From JAGVMG01 sp964461105 (GTDB taxonomy: Bacteria > Chlamydiota > Chlamydiia > Chlamydiales > Rhabdochlamydiaceae), in contig CAYWSY010000080.1 of assembly GCA_964461105.1 (NCBI GenBank), forward strand, positions 1 to 9,344: a stretch of DNA of 9,344 nt, written 5' to 3'. Positions 1 through 7,851 of this stretch are shown in pieces (the stretch's first letter is position 1; every line of letters starts with the position of its first letter). Below the pieces are notes generated by a model. The model saw only the letters and a list, made by a program, of their open reading frames with translations, made no database searches and was not told the DNA's origin. Both the position numbers and the translations under genes were made by a program.

Positions 1-2724
1 ATTGAAGCGCTGAGTTTGAAATTTCTCTAACTTTGAAGTGGACACAGTATATTCTGTGCGTTCGATGAAATCGAGATGATGGAATTCTTCTGCAATTTTT
101 CTTCCTGCGCCGTCGTATGTATAGGTTGTCTTGTTTCCTGCCTGATCTGTGGTTTCGATGAGATGGAAGTTGCTGTAACGGGAGGTTTCTGTGGATAGGA
201 GCTCATCTGATCTGGAATAGATGGTTTTGCAGGTTTCTCTGCCGTGGATGTCGTAGGTGTAGTTGGTTTTTGTTCCCTCTTGGTTGATGGCCTCACGGAG
301 GGTTCCATCTGTATTGTAGATCAAGGTTTCTGTTGTGCCATCGGGGTGCTCGATGTGGGTTGGTTTTCCCAACGCGTTATACTCTGTTTTTATTGTGAGT
401 CCTTTGAAATTGGTCTCTGTAATTTTATGGCCAATGCCATTGTATGTGGCGTAGCTTATGGGGTGGGAGATGTTTTTATTGTGATCGAGAATGGCGGGAG
501 CATAGATGGCAATGGGTTTGTCAAGGGCGTTGTATTCAAAGCGGGTTTCATTGCCAAAGGGATCAATTGTCGCAATTCTGTTGTTTTTGTAATCGTATCG
601 AAAATGGGTGGACCTGGTCATCCCATCCCAGGTTGTTTCTTCTGTTTTTAACAGGCGGTTAGAAAAATCATAAGTCATTTTCTTAGAGCGTTTACCGCTA
701 AAATCTGATGAGAAGATTTGATTGCTGTTATCGTCATATGCGTATGAGGCTTCTTGCCCGATGGCGTTTTGTTCTTTAATGAGCTGGCCTTTGAAGTTGT
801 ATTCTGTCAGAAGGTGATAGCGGAATTGTCCGGTTGAGTCGTAGATCTCTTTGAGTGTGACGCGTCCTTGAGCGTTGTATGTGAGGCGCGTTTGGTTGAG
901 GAGGATGAGCTGGTTATTTTCTTCATAGTATTCTTCGATGAGTTCTGGAAATCCGATATAGGGATTGACTTGGCGGGGGTGAATGATTTTGACCCTGCGT
1001 TGTGTGACGCCTGTAAGATCGTCTTGGGATGTTGTAGAGCCATCGTCTAGGATTTCTTTGATGCAAATATAATCTGCATCATATTCATAGAATTGACGCT
1101 GTGTGATGTGTCCATGGTCGAGAATGAGTTTCGAGGTGAGGTGGGAGGTTCCAGGGAGATAGGAAAATAGGGTTGTTTTTCCATTTTCGAGTTCCTCTTT
1201 GATGAGGAGATTGCGGCCGTCGGTGCTGTACGTATGATGTTTGACGTAGAGATCGGCGGTGCCTGGGGTAGGGATCCCGTTTGATTGAAGGGTTAAGGGG
1301 GAAGAGGTTTGTCCTGTGAGGTTACCTTGGAATCTTTCTTGGAGAACATTGCCGTGTTTATCGTAAATGAAATGGTGGGAGAAGATGGGATGGGATTGTT
1401 CGTTGAGAAGGGTTCTGCAAATGAGGTTCCCTGCATCTTTGGAATCAGGGGATCCCCACACGATTTTTTCTGAATTAAGAAGGACGTGATTTCCTTCGAT
1501 GTTTTCAGTGCGTTGGATCAGGTCGATTCGGAAATGAGCTGAGTAGTGGTACACTGTTTTATTCCAGTAGGCATCATAGACATCGGTTGTCCCTCCGCTT
1601 TTTTCAGGAACCCCTGGGTTATAGAAAAAGGAGTGGATGGGGATGAGGCTCTGATCAGTGCCGACGGGGGCTGACAATTGGCTGACGCGATTGATGCGGG
1701 GATCTTCTGAGTTTTTAATGCGGATGGAGTGGGGGCCGATGTGTGTGTGTGGGGCGGTATAGTAGGTGACGTGAAGGGTGCGGTCGTTGGAGAATGACCG
1801 GATGCCCAAACGTGGAGTGCCGGTTTCTTTGTTATAGGAATATTCGTACGTTTCAGGAGGTGCTTCAGGCGGAATAAATTTTTTTTGGACGAAGTATTCC
1901 TTGTGTTGCGGTTTGAGGCGTTGATTTTCTAGATAATAGGTCCTTGCGTCACTGGTAATAAGATCAAAGGCATTTCGATTTTTTTCATGAAGGCGAGATT
2001 GGACTTTCAAGGAAGCGTAGCATTTGGTTCCCGAGGGATTTGTGGTGTAAATTTCTTCGATCTGATAGTGCTTGTTGTACTTATAATGGATGATATTTCC
2101 TGTCGGAAGGGTTGTGGATGCAAGGGCATATTGACGGTGCTTAAATTTGTTTTCCTTCCCCATCTGTTTATATTTTCGAGAAGAACCGTCGCCGAGTTGT
2201 AGTTTAATTGTCTTTGAGTCTTTGGAAAGGATGGCTTTACTGTTTTTCCAATTTGATTTTCCTCCGATCATTCCATGTGCAGAATTGGTCAACGCTGTTT
2301 TATTACTTTGTGGACTTAAGTAAAATCGGCCTGGAGTATGATCTTTGGGTTTTGAGTCTTGGAGTTGAGTGGAACAGTAGTTAAGGCAGGCTCCATTGGG
2401 ATTAAATACATGAACCAATCCACAGCGATCAAATTGCTTTAGTGTGACTGGGCGATAGAGGATGTGACTTCTCCATGCAAAACTCCACCCGGCATCAGTT
2501 GTATCTGCAAGAGTACTGAGGTGAGAGCGGGGAAGCTGAATGGGCTCAATCCCTGCAACGGTAATATCTTGTTCTGAAATGAAAAAATCGCCCGTCATGA
2601 CATTGACGGCTCCGGCGATGTTTCCTGAAGGATCTCCTTCGAAAACGGCAATCGAATTGATCGATTCTGAGCCGAGGCAAAATGGGGTAATCAGGCAAAA
2701 AAAGACAATCAGAGACCGCAGCAT
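1..2724 (-). CDS. RHS/YD-repeat exported protein, partial (C-terminus off the left edge)
   Basis: I translated this frame by hand; it stays open for 908 codons from ATG at 2724 to the window edge. The N-terminus (MLRSLIVFFCLITPFCLG, then SE) looks like a Sec signal peptide: a short basic start, a hydrophobic core and a small residue before the likely cut. I see no clear lipobox. Around residues 38-70, VNVMTGDFFISEQDITV and a GIEPIQLPRS stretch match the header domain (DUF6531-like) at the start of many RHS proteins. From about residue 600 on, YD-type repeats appear, such as YNAQGR, YDDNSN, YDYKNN, YDIHGR and YDGAGR. RHS proteins form a hollow shell of YD repeats, and many carry a variable toxin domain at the C-terminus; that part is not in this window. 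The start is supported by GGAG six bases upstream and a promoter at 2754-2783. Whether it is a toxin, adhesin or surface protein cannot be told from here. Confidence 0.88.
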   Translation of the reverse strand, partial: MLRSLIVFFCLITPFCLGSESINSIAVFEGDPSGNIAGAVNVMTGDFFISEQDITVAGIEPIQLPRSHLSTLADTTDAGWSFAWRSHILYRPVTLKQFDRCGLVHVFNPNGACLNYCSTQLQDSKPKDHTPGRFYLSPQSNKTALTNSAHGMIGGKSNWKNSKAILSKDSKTIKLQLGDGSSRKYKQMGKENKFKHRQYALASTTLPTGNIIHYKYNKHYQIEEIYTTNPSGTKCYASLKVQSRLHEKNRNAFDLITSDARTYYLENQRLKPQHKEYFVQKKFIPPEAPPETYEYSYNKETGTPRLGIRSFSNDRTLHVTYYTAPHTHIGPHSIRIKNSEDPRINRVSQLSAPVGTDQSLIPIHSFFYNPGVPEKSGGTTDVYDAYWNKTVYHYSAHFRIDLIQRTENIEGNHVLLNSEKIVWGSPDSKDAGNLICRTLLNEQSHPIFSHHFIYDKHGNVLQERFQGNLTGQTSSPLTLQSNGIPTPGTADLYVKHHTYSTDGRNLLIKEELENGKTTLFSYLPGTSHLTSKLILDHGHITQRQFYEYDADYICIKEILDDGSTTSQDDLTGVTQRRVKIIHPRQVNPYIGFPELIEEYYEENNQLILLNQTRLTYNAQGRVTLKEIYDSTGQFRYHLLTEYNFKGQLIKEQNAIGQEASYAYDDNSNQIFSSDFSGKRSKKMTYDFSNRLLKTEETTWDGMTRSTHFRYDYKNNRIATIDPFGNETRFEYNALDKPIAIYAPAILDHNKNISHPISYATYNGIGHKITETNFKGLTIKTEYNALGKPTHIEHPDGTTETLIYNTDGTLREAINQEGTKTNYTYDIHGRETCKTIYSRSDELLSTETSRYSNFHLIETTDQAGNKTTYTYDGAGRKIAEEFHHLDFIERTEYTVSTSKLEKFQTQRFN

Positions 2725-2753
2725 GATCAACTCCAATGAAATTGAAGTTGCAA

Positions 2754-2783
2754 ATTTTAAAATTAAATTTAACGCTTTGTCAA
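2754..2783 (-). promoter_or_regulatory. Probable sigma70 promoter of the RHS gene
   Basis: On the minus strand TTGACA (2783-2778) is followed after 18 bases by TAAAAT (2759-2754). The -35 is a perfect consensus and the -10 differs at one base. The predicted start near 2747 leaves a 23-base leader containing GGAG (2734-2731) six bases before the ATG at 2724. The intergenic stretch from here to leuC is AT-rich or shows no recognisable gene. Confidence 0.65.
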
Positions 2784-2968
2784 GCGCTTTTTTTACCCGA
2801 CCTCACAAAGTCAGAGGGAAGAGGGAGGTAGAGCAATAAAACATGCCCCTTGACCGAGAGAATCCCTTAGATCTTAACTCCCTCCTACAAAATAGAACCT
2901 CTTTAAGAGGGTGCAGGGGGGCTGGTACCGTTCAAAAATAAAAAGTCTGGAAAATCTCAGCGGTTTTC

Positions 2969-2997
2969 TTTATAGATAATACAGACATCACTATAAA
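2969..2997 (+). promoter_or_regulatory. Possible leuC promoter (weak)
   Basis: TTTATA (2969-2974), 17 bases, TATAAA (2992-2997) would start RNA near 3004, only about 13 bases before the leuC ATG. The -35 matches at four of six positions. It is the best pair I found in 2784-3016, but it is not strong. No leucine leader or intrinsic terminator is visible in front of leuC, unlike leuB. Confidence 0.3.
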
Positions 2998-3016
2998 TTG
3001 AAAAGCCGCCGCTTCC

Positions 3017-4414
3017 ATGAAGAGAAACATTATTAATAAAATCTGGGATCTACATATTGTAGAAAGCAAAGAAGAGTTCCCGGACATTCTCTCAATTGAT
3101 CTTCATCTTCTTCATGAAGTTACCTCCCCACAAGCATTTGATGTTTTGAGAAAAAGAGGATTGAAAATTCATGCTTTAGAACGAACCATTGCAACGGTAG
3201 ACCATAATGTTTCGACAACCGCCGACCGCGAAAGCCTTCCTAGCCTAGTGAGCCGGAATCAAATTCTAACACTTCGAAGGAACTGTGAAGATTTTGGAGT
3301 CAAACTTTGGGATATGGGAAGTGGACGTCAAGGGATTGTCCACATCATCGGACCAGAACAAGGACTAACACAACCAGGTATGACAATTGTCTGTGGAGAC
3401 AGCCACACCTCAACTCATGGAGCTTTTGGAGCCCTTGCCTTAGGAATAGGCACTACCGAAATTAGCTATGTAATGGCAACTGGATGCCTTTTACTACCCA
3501 AGCCTAAAACAATGAAAGTCCAGTTCAATGGGCATTTAGGAAGAGGCATCACGGCAAAAGATATGATCCTCAAGCTTATCCAAGTCATTGGTGTTCATGG
3601 AGCCAATGGGTATGTGCTTGAATATTGTGGCCCTGTCATTCAGAAATTATCGATGGAACAGCGGATGACCATTTGCAACATGAGTATCGAGTGCGGCGCT
3701 AAGGCAGGACTTGTCTCTCCCGATGAAATTACCTATGAGTATATGAAGGGCAAGTTAGGCGCGCCAAAAGGGTTTCAGTGGAATCGTGCATTAGCTCACT
3801 GGAAGTCTTTGGCAAGCACAGACCAATCGACATACGACCGTACTGTAGAAATCGAATTAGACCATCTCACTCCCATTGTCACTTGGGGAACGACCCCAGG
3901 CCAGTCAATCGGGATCGATCAGGGGATTCCTAGCCTAGAATCGATGATTCCAGAGGAGGGTGAATTAGCGAAGAAATCCTTGGAGTATATGCGTCTTAAA
4001 GCTGGGCAATCTTTAGAGGGAGTTCCTATCGATTATGTGTTTCTGGGTTCTTGTACGAACTCCAGAATCTCCGATTATCGAGAAGCGGCGAAGATTTTAA
4101 AAGGCAAAAGGGTGGCTAAAGGTGTGACGGTCTATGTCGTGCCAGGCAGTGAAGCAGTCTGTAAGCAAATGATTGAAGAAGGCTTGGATCGCATCTTTAT
4201 CGAAGCGGGCGCCGACTTCCGGCAGCCTGGTTGCAGCATGTGCCTAGGAATGAATGAAGACAAATGCCCTCCTGGAAAACGGGTTGCCAGCACAAGCAAT
4301 CGAAATTTTATCGGCAGACAGGGTCCTGGAGCTCTTTCCCATTTGATGAGCCCGATCATGGCTGCGGCCGCGGCAGTCGAGGGAAAGATCGTGGATGTGA
4401 GGAAATTTTTATGA
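3017..4414 (+). CDS. leuC: 3-isopropylmalate dehydratase, large subunit
   Basis: LeuC with LeuD forms the cytoplasmic isopropylmalate isomerase, which converts 2-isopropylmalate to 3-isopropylmalate in leucine synthesis. The 465 residues match the usual bacterial length (about 466) and align throughout. Visible landmarks are LHEVTSPQAF (31-41), DHNVST (62-67), CGDSHTSTHGAFGAL (126-140) and the three cysteine ligands of the [4Fe-4S] cluster: C346 in GSCTNSR, and C406 and C409 in GCSMCLGMN. The end, ASTSNRNFIGRQG and SPIMAAAAAVEG, is typical. An in-frame TGA at 2999-3001 rules out a longer form, so ATG 3017 is the start, although no Shine-Dalgarno site precedes it (the bases are GCCGCCGCTTCC). 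One local oddity is ATGCLLLPKPKTM near 154-166, where related enzymes usually read ATQTL. The stop overlaps the leuD start (ATGA), so the two are probably cotranslated. Confidence 0.97.
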   Translation: MKRNIINKIWDLHIVESKEEFPDILSIDLHLLHEVTSPQAFDVLRKRGLKIHALERTIATVDHNVSTTADRESLPSLVSRNQILTLRRNCEDFGVKLWDMGSGRQGIVHIIGPEQGLTQPGMTIVCGDSHTSTHGAFGALALGIGTTEISYVMATGCLLLPKPKTMKVQFNGHLGRGITAKDMILKLIQVIGVHGANGYVLEYCGPVIQKLSMEQRMTICNMSIECGAKAGLVSPDEITYEYMKGKLGAPKGFQWNRALAHWKSLASTDQSTYDRTVEIELDHLTPIVTWGTTPGQSIGIDQGIPSLESMIPEEGELAKKSLEYMRLKAGQSLEGVPIDYVFLGSCTNSRISDYREAAKILKGKRVAKGVTVYVVPGSEAVCKQMIEEGLDRIFIEAGADFRQPGCSMCLGMNEDKCPPGKRVASTSNRNFIGRQGPGALSHLMSPIMAAAAAVEGKIVDVRKFL

Positions 4415-5007
4415 GAGAACTTAAATCCCAAATTCTTCCACTGCCCTTTGCAGATATCAATACTGATTTGATTCTTCCGGCAAAATATCTTACGACTACT
4501 GTGACACATGGCCTGGGAGAACATCTTTTTACCGATATGCGGAAAATGGACCCTTCTTTTCCAATGAACCTGAAAAAATATGCCCAAGCCAAAATCATTG
4601 TTACACGCCGCAATTTTGGCTGCGGCAGTTCCCGAGAACACGCCGCCTGGTCACTTGTCGACTATGGCATCCGAGTGATCATTGCGCCCAGTTTTGGCGA
4701 CATTTTCTACAGCAATGCAGTTAAAAACCACTTATTGCCTCTAGTGCTTGATGCGGAGCTTATCGAACATATTTTCGCTGCTGAAAAACAGAGTACGGAA
4801 TATATCGTCGATGTAGATCTCGTAGGGCAAAAAATGACCCTTCCCAATGAAACAAGTTATTCTTTCGAGATTAACGGCTACGACAAACATGCTTTGATTA
4901 ACGAAATTGATAACCTCGACTACCTGCTCTCACAACTCGATAAGATCAATGCTTTTGATGAAAGGCATCGAAAAAATATTTTTCTCGACACCCATTCTCT
5001 TCATTAA
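4411..5007 (+). CDS. leuD: 3-isopropylmalate dehydratase, small subunit
   Basis: This is the small subunit of the LeuCD isomerase; it closes over the iron-sulfur cluster and substrate. The 198 residues agree with the family (about 200). The start segment ADINTDLILPAKYL (14-27), NFGCGSSREHAAWSL (68-82) and the DIFYSNAVKNHLLP motif (97-110) are characteristic. The frame is open further upstream to an ATG at 4264, but that part lies inside leuC. The family N-terminus and an AGGA ribosome site 7-8 bases upstream place the start at 4411, overlapping the leuC stop by four bases. The stop TAA (5005-5007) shares the palindrome TTAA with the stop of the convergent yrdC-like gene, and there is no terminator hairpin between them. 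Confidence 0.96.
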   Translation: MRELKSQILPLPFADINTDLILPAKYLTTTVTHGLGEHLFTDMRKMDPSFPMNLKKYAQAKIIVTRRNFGCGSSREHAAWSLVDYGIRVIIAPSFGDIFYSNAVKNHLLPLVLDAELIEHIFAAEKQSTEYIVDVDLVGQKMTLPNETSYSFEINGYDKHALINEIDNLDYLLSQLDKINAFDERHRKNIFLDTHSLH

Positions 5008-5759
5008 TAATAAGCACCTTGTCGATAATCAAACTGTTTCCAAATAGAGCTCATCTCCAGCATAATTTTCTCAACAGCAAGCCCCTTCCGAATCACAGTT
5101 GGAACATCCATAAGTTGGCCATTCGGATCTACCATCGAGACCATTACCCCCTGTTCATAACGGGTACTTGCATCTTCATTGGGTTGTTGCTTTGCCACAT
5201 AATCATCAGCATAAATAGCCATGTCGACGCCATTCAAGATCTGCTCACCAACTCCTTCCAATTGACCGCGATTTCCTTTCCCGGAGGGGTTTGCTGATGA
5301 AGCAAAAACTAGACGTTGATGATCCTCCCACAACAGTCGACAAATCGTTTCCGACGGTTTCCCAAAACAGATCACAAAACAACTGGTATTGCGACTGTCC
5401 ATAATGAGTTCGCGAGAGCCGTCAGCAGGAATATATCGGTCTATAGCGCTAGACTGCCACGGTAAGATGCAGCCAAGCAAAATATCCTTTCCTTCACAAG
5501 CCTTATAAAGGCGTTTAATTTCCTCATTCATTTGTGCCAGCTTCTCTACCTGCTCGATGCTGCTGCAAAGCACCACGCCTGGCTTGGTACGTGGCCGTCC
5601 CTTCAATACAAATTTTCTTTCCAATCCCGCACGATCAGCCGTTGCGATAATGTATCCCACCTTCGTCGGCGTAACGATCGTTTTACCACCCTGTAATAAC
5701 AAATCGGCAGCTCGTTTGAGAACTTCGTCATTGCCATCCCACCAACTATCCTTCTTCAT
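5004..5759 (-). CDS. Divergent Sua5/YciO/YrdC-family protein, last gene of the leu operon
   Basis: The 251-residue protein has the outline of the YrdC fold family, whose best-known members (TsaC, Sua5) make threonylcarbamoyl-AMP from threonine, bicarbonate and ATP for the tRNA modification t6A. Matches are TPTKVGY (30-36; TsaC enzymes have PTDTVYGL), KGRPRTKPGVVL (53-64), SSANPSG (154-160, the best match) and VSMVD with VIRKG (207-226; usually STVVD and LRxG). It is longer than TsaC (about 190) and shorter than Sua5 (about 340), with about 25 extra residues at the end and no recognisable Sua5 domain. Because the PTDTVYGL motif is altered, I think it is a paralogue rather than the housekeeping t6A enzyme (inference). 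It begins 9 bases after leuA behind a near-perfect ribosome site, so it is cotranscribed with leucine genes. Its role there is unknown. Confidence 0.75.
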   Translation of the reverse strand: MKKDSWWDGNDEVLKRAADLLLQGGKTIVTPTKVGYIIATADRAGLERKFVLKGRPRTKPGVVLCSSIEQVEKLAQMNEEIKRLYKACEGKDILLGCILPWQSSAIDRYIPADGSRELIMDSRNTSCFVICFGKPSETICRLLWEDHQRLVFASSANPSGKGNRGQLEGVGEQILNGVDMAIYADDYVAKQQPNEDASTRYEQGVMVSMVDPNGQLMDVPTVIRKGLAVEKIMLEMSSIWKQFDYRQGAYY

Positions 5760-5763
5760 AAAT

Positions 5764-5771
5764 CCTCCTTA
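5764..5771 (-). promoter_or_regulatory. Ribosome binding site of the yrdC-like gene, fused to the leuA stop codon
   Basis: TAAGGAGG, almost the full complement of the 16S rRNA 3' tail, starts with the TAA stop of leuA and lies four bases before the ATG at 5759. The ribosome finishing leuA therefore stops on the next gene's start signal, which points to tight translational coupling. It also shows that leuA truly ends here and has not lost its end through a recent frameshift. Confidence 0.8.
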
Positions 5772-6917
5772 TGTATTAAACCGTTTTACCAAAATAATTA
5801 AGTCTTCGTCATAGACGCATTTCTTGCGGTCTGCAAGATCTTTGAAGGAAACAAACAGCTCATCTATAAAGGCTCCAACGTCAATTCCCAACTGCTGTAG
5901 CCGATAGATCAAAGCATGTTTCCCAGAATGTTTGCTTAAGACGATCTCAGTCGATTCAAAGCCCACATCTTTCGGATCCATGATTTCGTAGGTCTGATGA
6001 TTCGACAGCATTCCGTGCTGATGGATCCCAGAACCATGCGCAAAAGCATTTTTCCCAACAATAGCCTTATTGGGAGGCGCTTTATATCCCGTAATTTCAC
6101 TCAAAGCTTGGCTTATGCCGACGAGTCCCGGCGTGTGAATCGAGGTTTGGGCTCCATAGATGTCGCTTTTGGTCTTCATAGCCATTACGACCTCTTCTAA
6201 AGCTGCATTTCCAGCTCTTTCTCCTACCCCGTTAATCGTGCACTCGATTTGCCCAGCACCTCTCAACACTCCCGTAAGGCTGTTAGCCACAGCAAGTCCC
6301 AAATCATCATGGCAGTGGGTTGAAATGATAGCCTTTTCAATTCCCTTCACATTTCCACTTACGTATGCAATCAAATCTCCATATTCCTCCGGAGTCATGT
6401 ACCCCACTGTATCAGGGATATTGACCACATCAGCACCAGCTGCAATGACAGCTTCAAGAACCTCTACGAGAAACTCCCGATCGGTCCTAGAGGCATCTTC
6501 GGCGGAAAACTCAACCCTAGAAGTAAAGCCTCTAGCTTGGCTTACGCCTTTGATCGCCTTTTTAATGACCTCTTCCCGAGTCATCTTCAATTTATGCTGC
6601 ATATGGATCTCGCTAGTAGCAATAAAAACATGAATACGTGGGCGAGCGGCCTTTTCCAAAGCTCGAATCGCACAATCAATATCCTTTTCATTACACCGAG
6701 CCAAAGCACACACCTCTACATTTTGACAGCTTTCTGCGATCGCTTGAACAGATTCAAAATCCTGCGGTGAGGCAATCGGAAAGCCAGCTTCAATCACATC
6801 GACACCAAGAGCTTCAAGTCTTTTAGCGAAGGCCACTTTTTCCTCTTTCTGCATGGCAAACCCTGGCGCTTGTTCTCCATCTCGGAGAGTCGTATCAAAT
6901 ATACGAACATGTTTCAT
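5769..6917 (-). CDS. leuA: 2-isopropylmalate synthase, short form lacking the leucine-binding domain
   Basis: LeuA condenses 2-ketoisovalerate with acetyl-CoA, the first committed step of leucine synthesis. The catalytic barrel is complete: DTTLRDGEQAPG (8-19; metal ligand D8, catalytic R12), STHCHDDLGLAVAN (199-212; metal ligands H201 and H203) and INGVGERAGNAALEEV (228-243; N237). The linker region KNAFAHGSGIHQHG (289-302) is also present. At 382 residues it ends with DLADRKKCVYDEDL and nine more residues, exactly where longer enzymes (about 520) pass into the C-terminal domain that binds leucine for feedback inhibition. That domain is absent and the next gene starts at once. Close relatives lacking this domain include methylthioalkylmalate synthases, so a different 2-oxo acid substrate is possible, but the leuBCD context favours leucine. 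The ATG at 6917 has GGAGG seven bases upstream and lies 23 bases inside the end of ilvE. Confidence 0.93.
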   Translation of the reverse strand: MKHVRIFDTTLRDGEQAPGFAMQKEEKVAFAKRLEALGVDVIEAGFPIASPQDFESVQAIAESCQNVEVCALARCNEKDIDCAIRALEKAARPRIHVFIATSEIHMQHKLKMTREEVIKKAIKGVSQARGFTSRVEFSAEDASRTDREFLVEVLEAVIAAGADVVNIPDTVGYMTPEEYGDLIAYVSGNVKGIEKAIISTHCHDDLGLAVANSLTGVLRGAGQIECTINGVGERAGNAALEEVVMAMKTKSDIYGAQTSIHTPGLVGISQALSEITGYKAPPNKAIVGKNAFAHGSGIHQHGMLSNHQTYEIMDPKDVGFESTEIVLSKHSGKHALIYRLQQLGIDVGAFIDELFVSFKDLADRKKCVYDEDLIILVKRFNT

Positions 6918-7851
6918 GACATACCTCCGATATAGAAAACTCTGATACCCAGCCCTTTGATTTAGGGTGCTCCATTTCGATCACACTTTGAAACTCTTGT
7001 CTGACCGCTCTGGCAATAGGCCCTTCCCTTCCATTTCCAATGATTCTTCCGTCCACGGAATCCGCAAAAATGACTCCAGCTGCCGTCCCTGTCAAAAACA
7101 ACTCATCGCAGGTGTAGATCATCGATCGGCTGATCGGTTCATAACGGATCTTGTAGCCTCGATCTTCGAGGAGCTCGATCATCGTTCTCATTGTGATGCC
7201 CTCCAATACATCGGATCCTACGGAAGGAGTGAAAACTTCTCCCCGGTAAACGATGAAAAGATTTGCAACACTGGCCTCAACAATATTTTGATTGTGATCC
7301 ATCATCAAAGCTTCGTCGTATCCAGCAGCCCTGGCATCCGTTGTGGCCATAGAGGAGTTCACATAACAGCCTCCAGCTTTAGCCTTTGTTGACATCGCAG
7401 CATCGGAGATCTTTTGCCAACTAGAAATAGTCAGCCTCAATCCCTTATCGCTCTGGTAGTAGGAGTTCAAGGGGATCATATAAACCCCAAGATCAAAGGT
7501 GAGTCCATTGTAGCACACTCCAATCACTTCATTTTCAGAGTAGAGAAAGGGACGAATATAAAAGTCCGATTCAGGACGATTAGCTTCAATCAATTGGGCA
7601 ATGATTTGCTCAAAATCCTCATAGGAAATATGAAATCCAAATCCCATGATCTTTGAGGCGTTCATTAACCGTTCGTGATGATCCTGCAATCTAAAAATTC
7701 GGACTTTCCCATTGCGCACATAGCCTCGAATACCTGCAAAGCAAGTCGACCCATATTGCAAGCTATGGCTAGCCAAACTGACAGTTGCTTGTTCCTTTGG
7801 AACAATCTGATGCCCTTTAAAAGCAAAAGGCATAACGCATGATGTTGCCAT
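6895..7851 (-). CDS. ilvE: Branched-chain amino acid aminotransferase (class IV, PLP)
   Basis: It transfers an amino group from glutamate to 2-ketoisocaproate, the last step to leucine, and probably also serves valine and isoleucine. Landmarks in order are SHSLQYGSTCFAGIR (28-42; the usual form is YGxxxFEGIR), YIRPF (98-102), KAGGCYVNSS (158-167), GYDEALMMD (177-185), VEASVANLFIV (191-201), LEGITMR (216-222) and LTGTAAGV (253-260). K158 corresponds to the PLP lysine in the E. coli stretch AKAGGNYLSS; the N before the Y is C here, a position that varies in the family. E192 matches the conserved Glu of SEGAGEN. Its 318 residues fit the family. The start ATG 7851 lies 34 bases inside the leuB frame and is supported by GGGAGGG upstream. 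The 3' end overlaps leuA by 23 bases. D-amino-acid aminotransferase and ADC lyase share the fold, but the motifs and context favour IlvE. Confidence 0.93.
   Translation of the reverse strand: MATSCVMPFAFKGHQIVPKEQATVSLASHSLQYGSTCFAGIRGYVRNGKVRIFRLQDHHERLMNASKIMGFGFHISYEDFEQIIAQLIEANRPESDFYIRPFLYSENEVIGVCYNGLTFDLGVYMIPLNSYYQSDKGLRLTISSWQKISDAAMSTKAKAGGCYVNSSMATTDARAAGYDEALMMDHNQNIVEASVANLFIVYRGEVFTPSVGSDVLEGITMRTMIELLEDRGYKIRYEPISRSMIYTCDELFLTGTAAGVIFADSVDGRIIGNGREGPIARAVRQEFQSVIEMEHPKSKGWVSEFSISEVCHETCSYI

Noticed and set aside
244..651. A 135-residue plus-strand open frame and other plus-strand frames in 244-2839
   Set aside because: They are the complement of the intact RHS reading frame, which has recognisable motifs and its own promoter and ribosome site.
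2771..2793. Plus-strand hairpin with T run (CGCTT, AAGCG) as a terminator
   Set aside because: The stem is only 5 bp, no plus-strand gene ends to its left, and the same bases are the -35 region of the RHS promoter on the other strand.
2843..2941. A 32-codon plus-strand frame upstream of leuC with six leucines, as a second leucine leader peptide
   Set aside because: The leucines are scattered rather than clustered, GGGAGG is about 14 bases from the ATG, and no hairpin with a T run follows before leuC. Only a short dyad (ACCTCTTTAAGAGGGT, 2898-2913) is nearby.
4264..4410. A longer LeuD starting at 4264
   Set aside because: The extra 49 codons lie inside leuC in another frame and do not resemble LeuD; the family start is at 4411.
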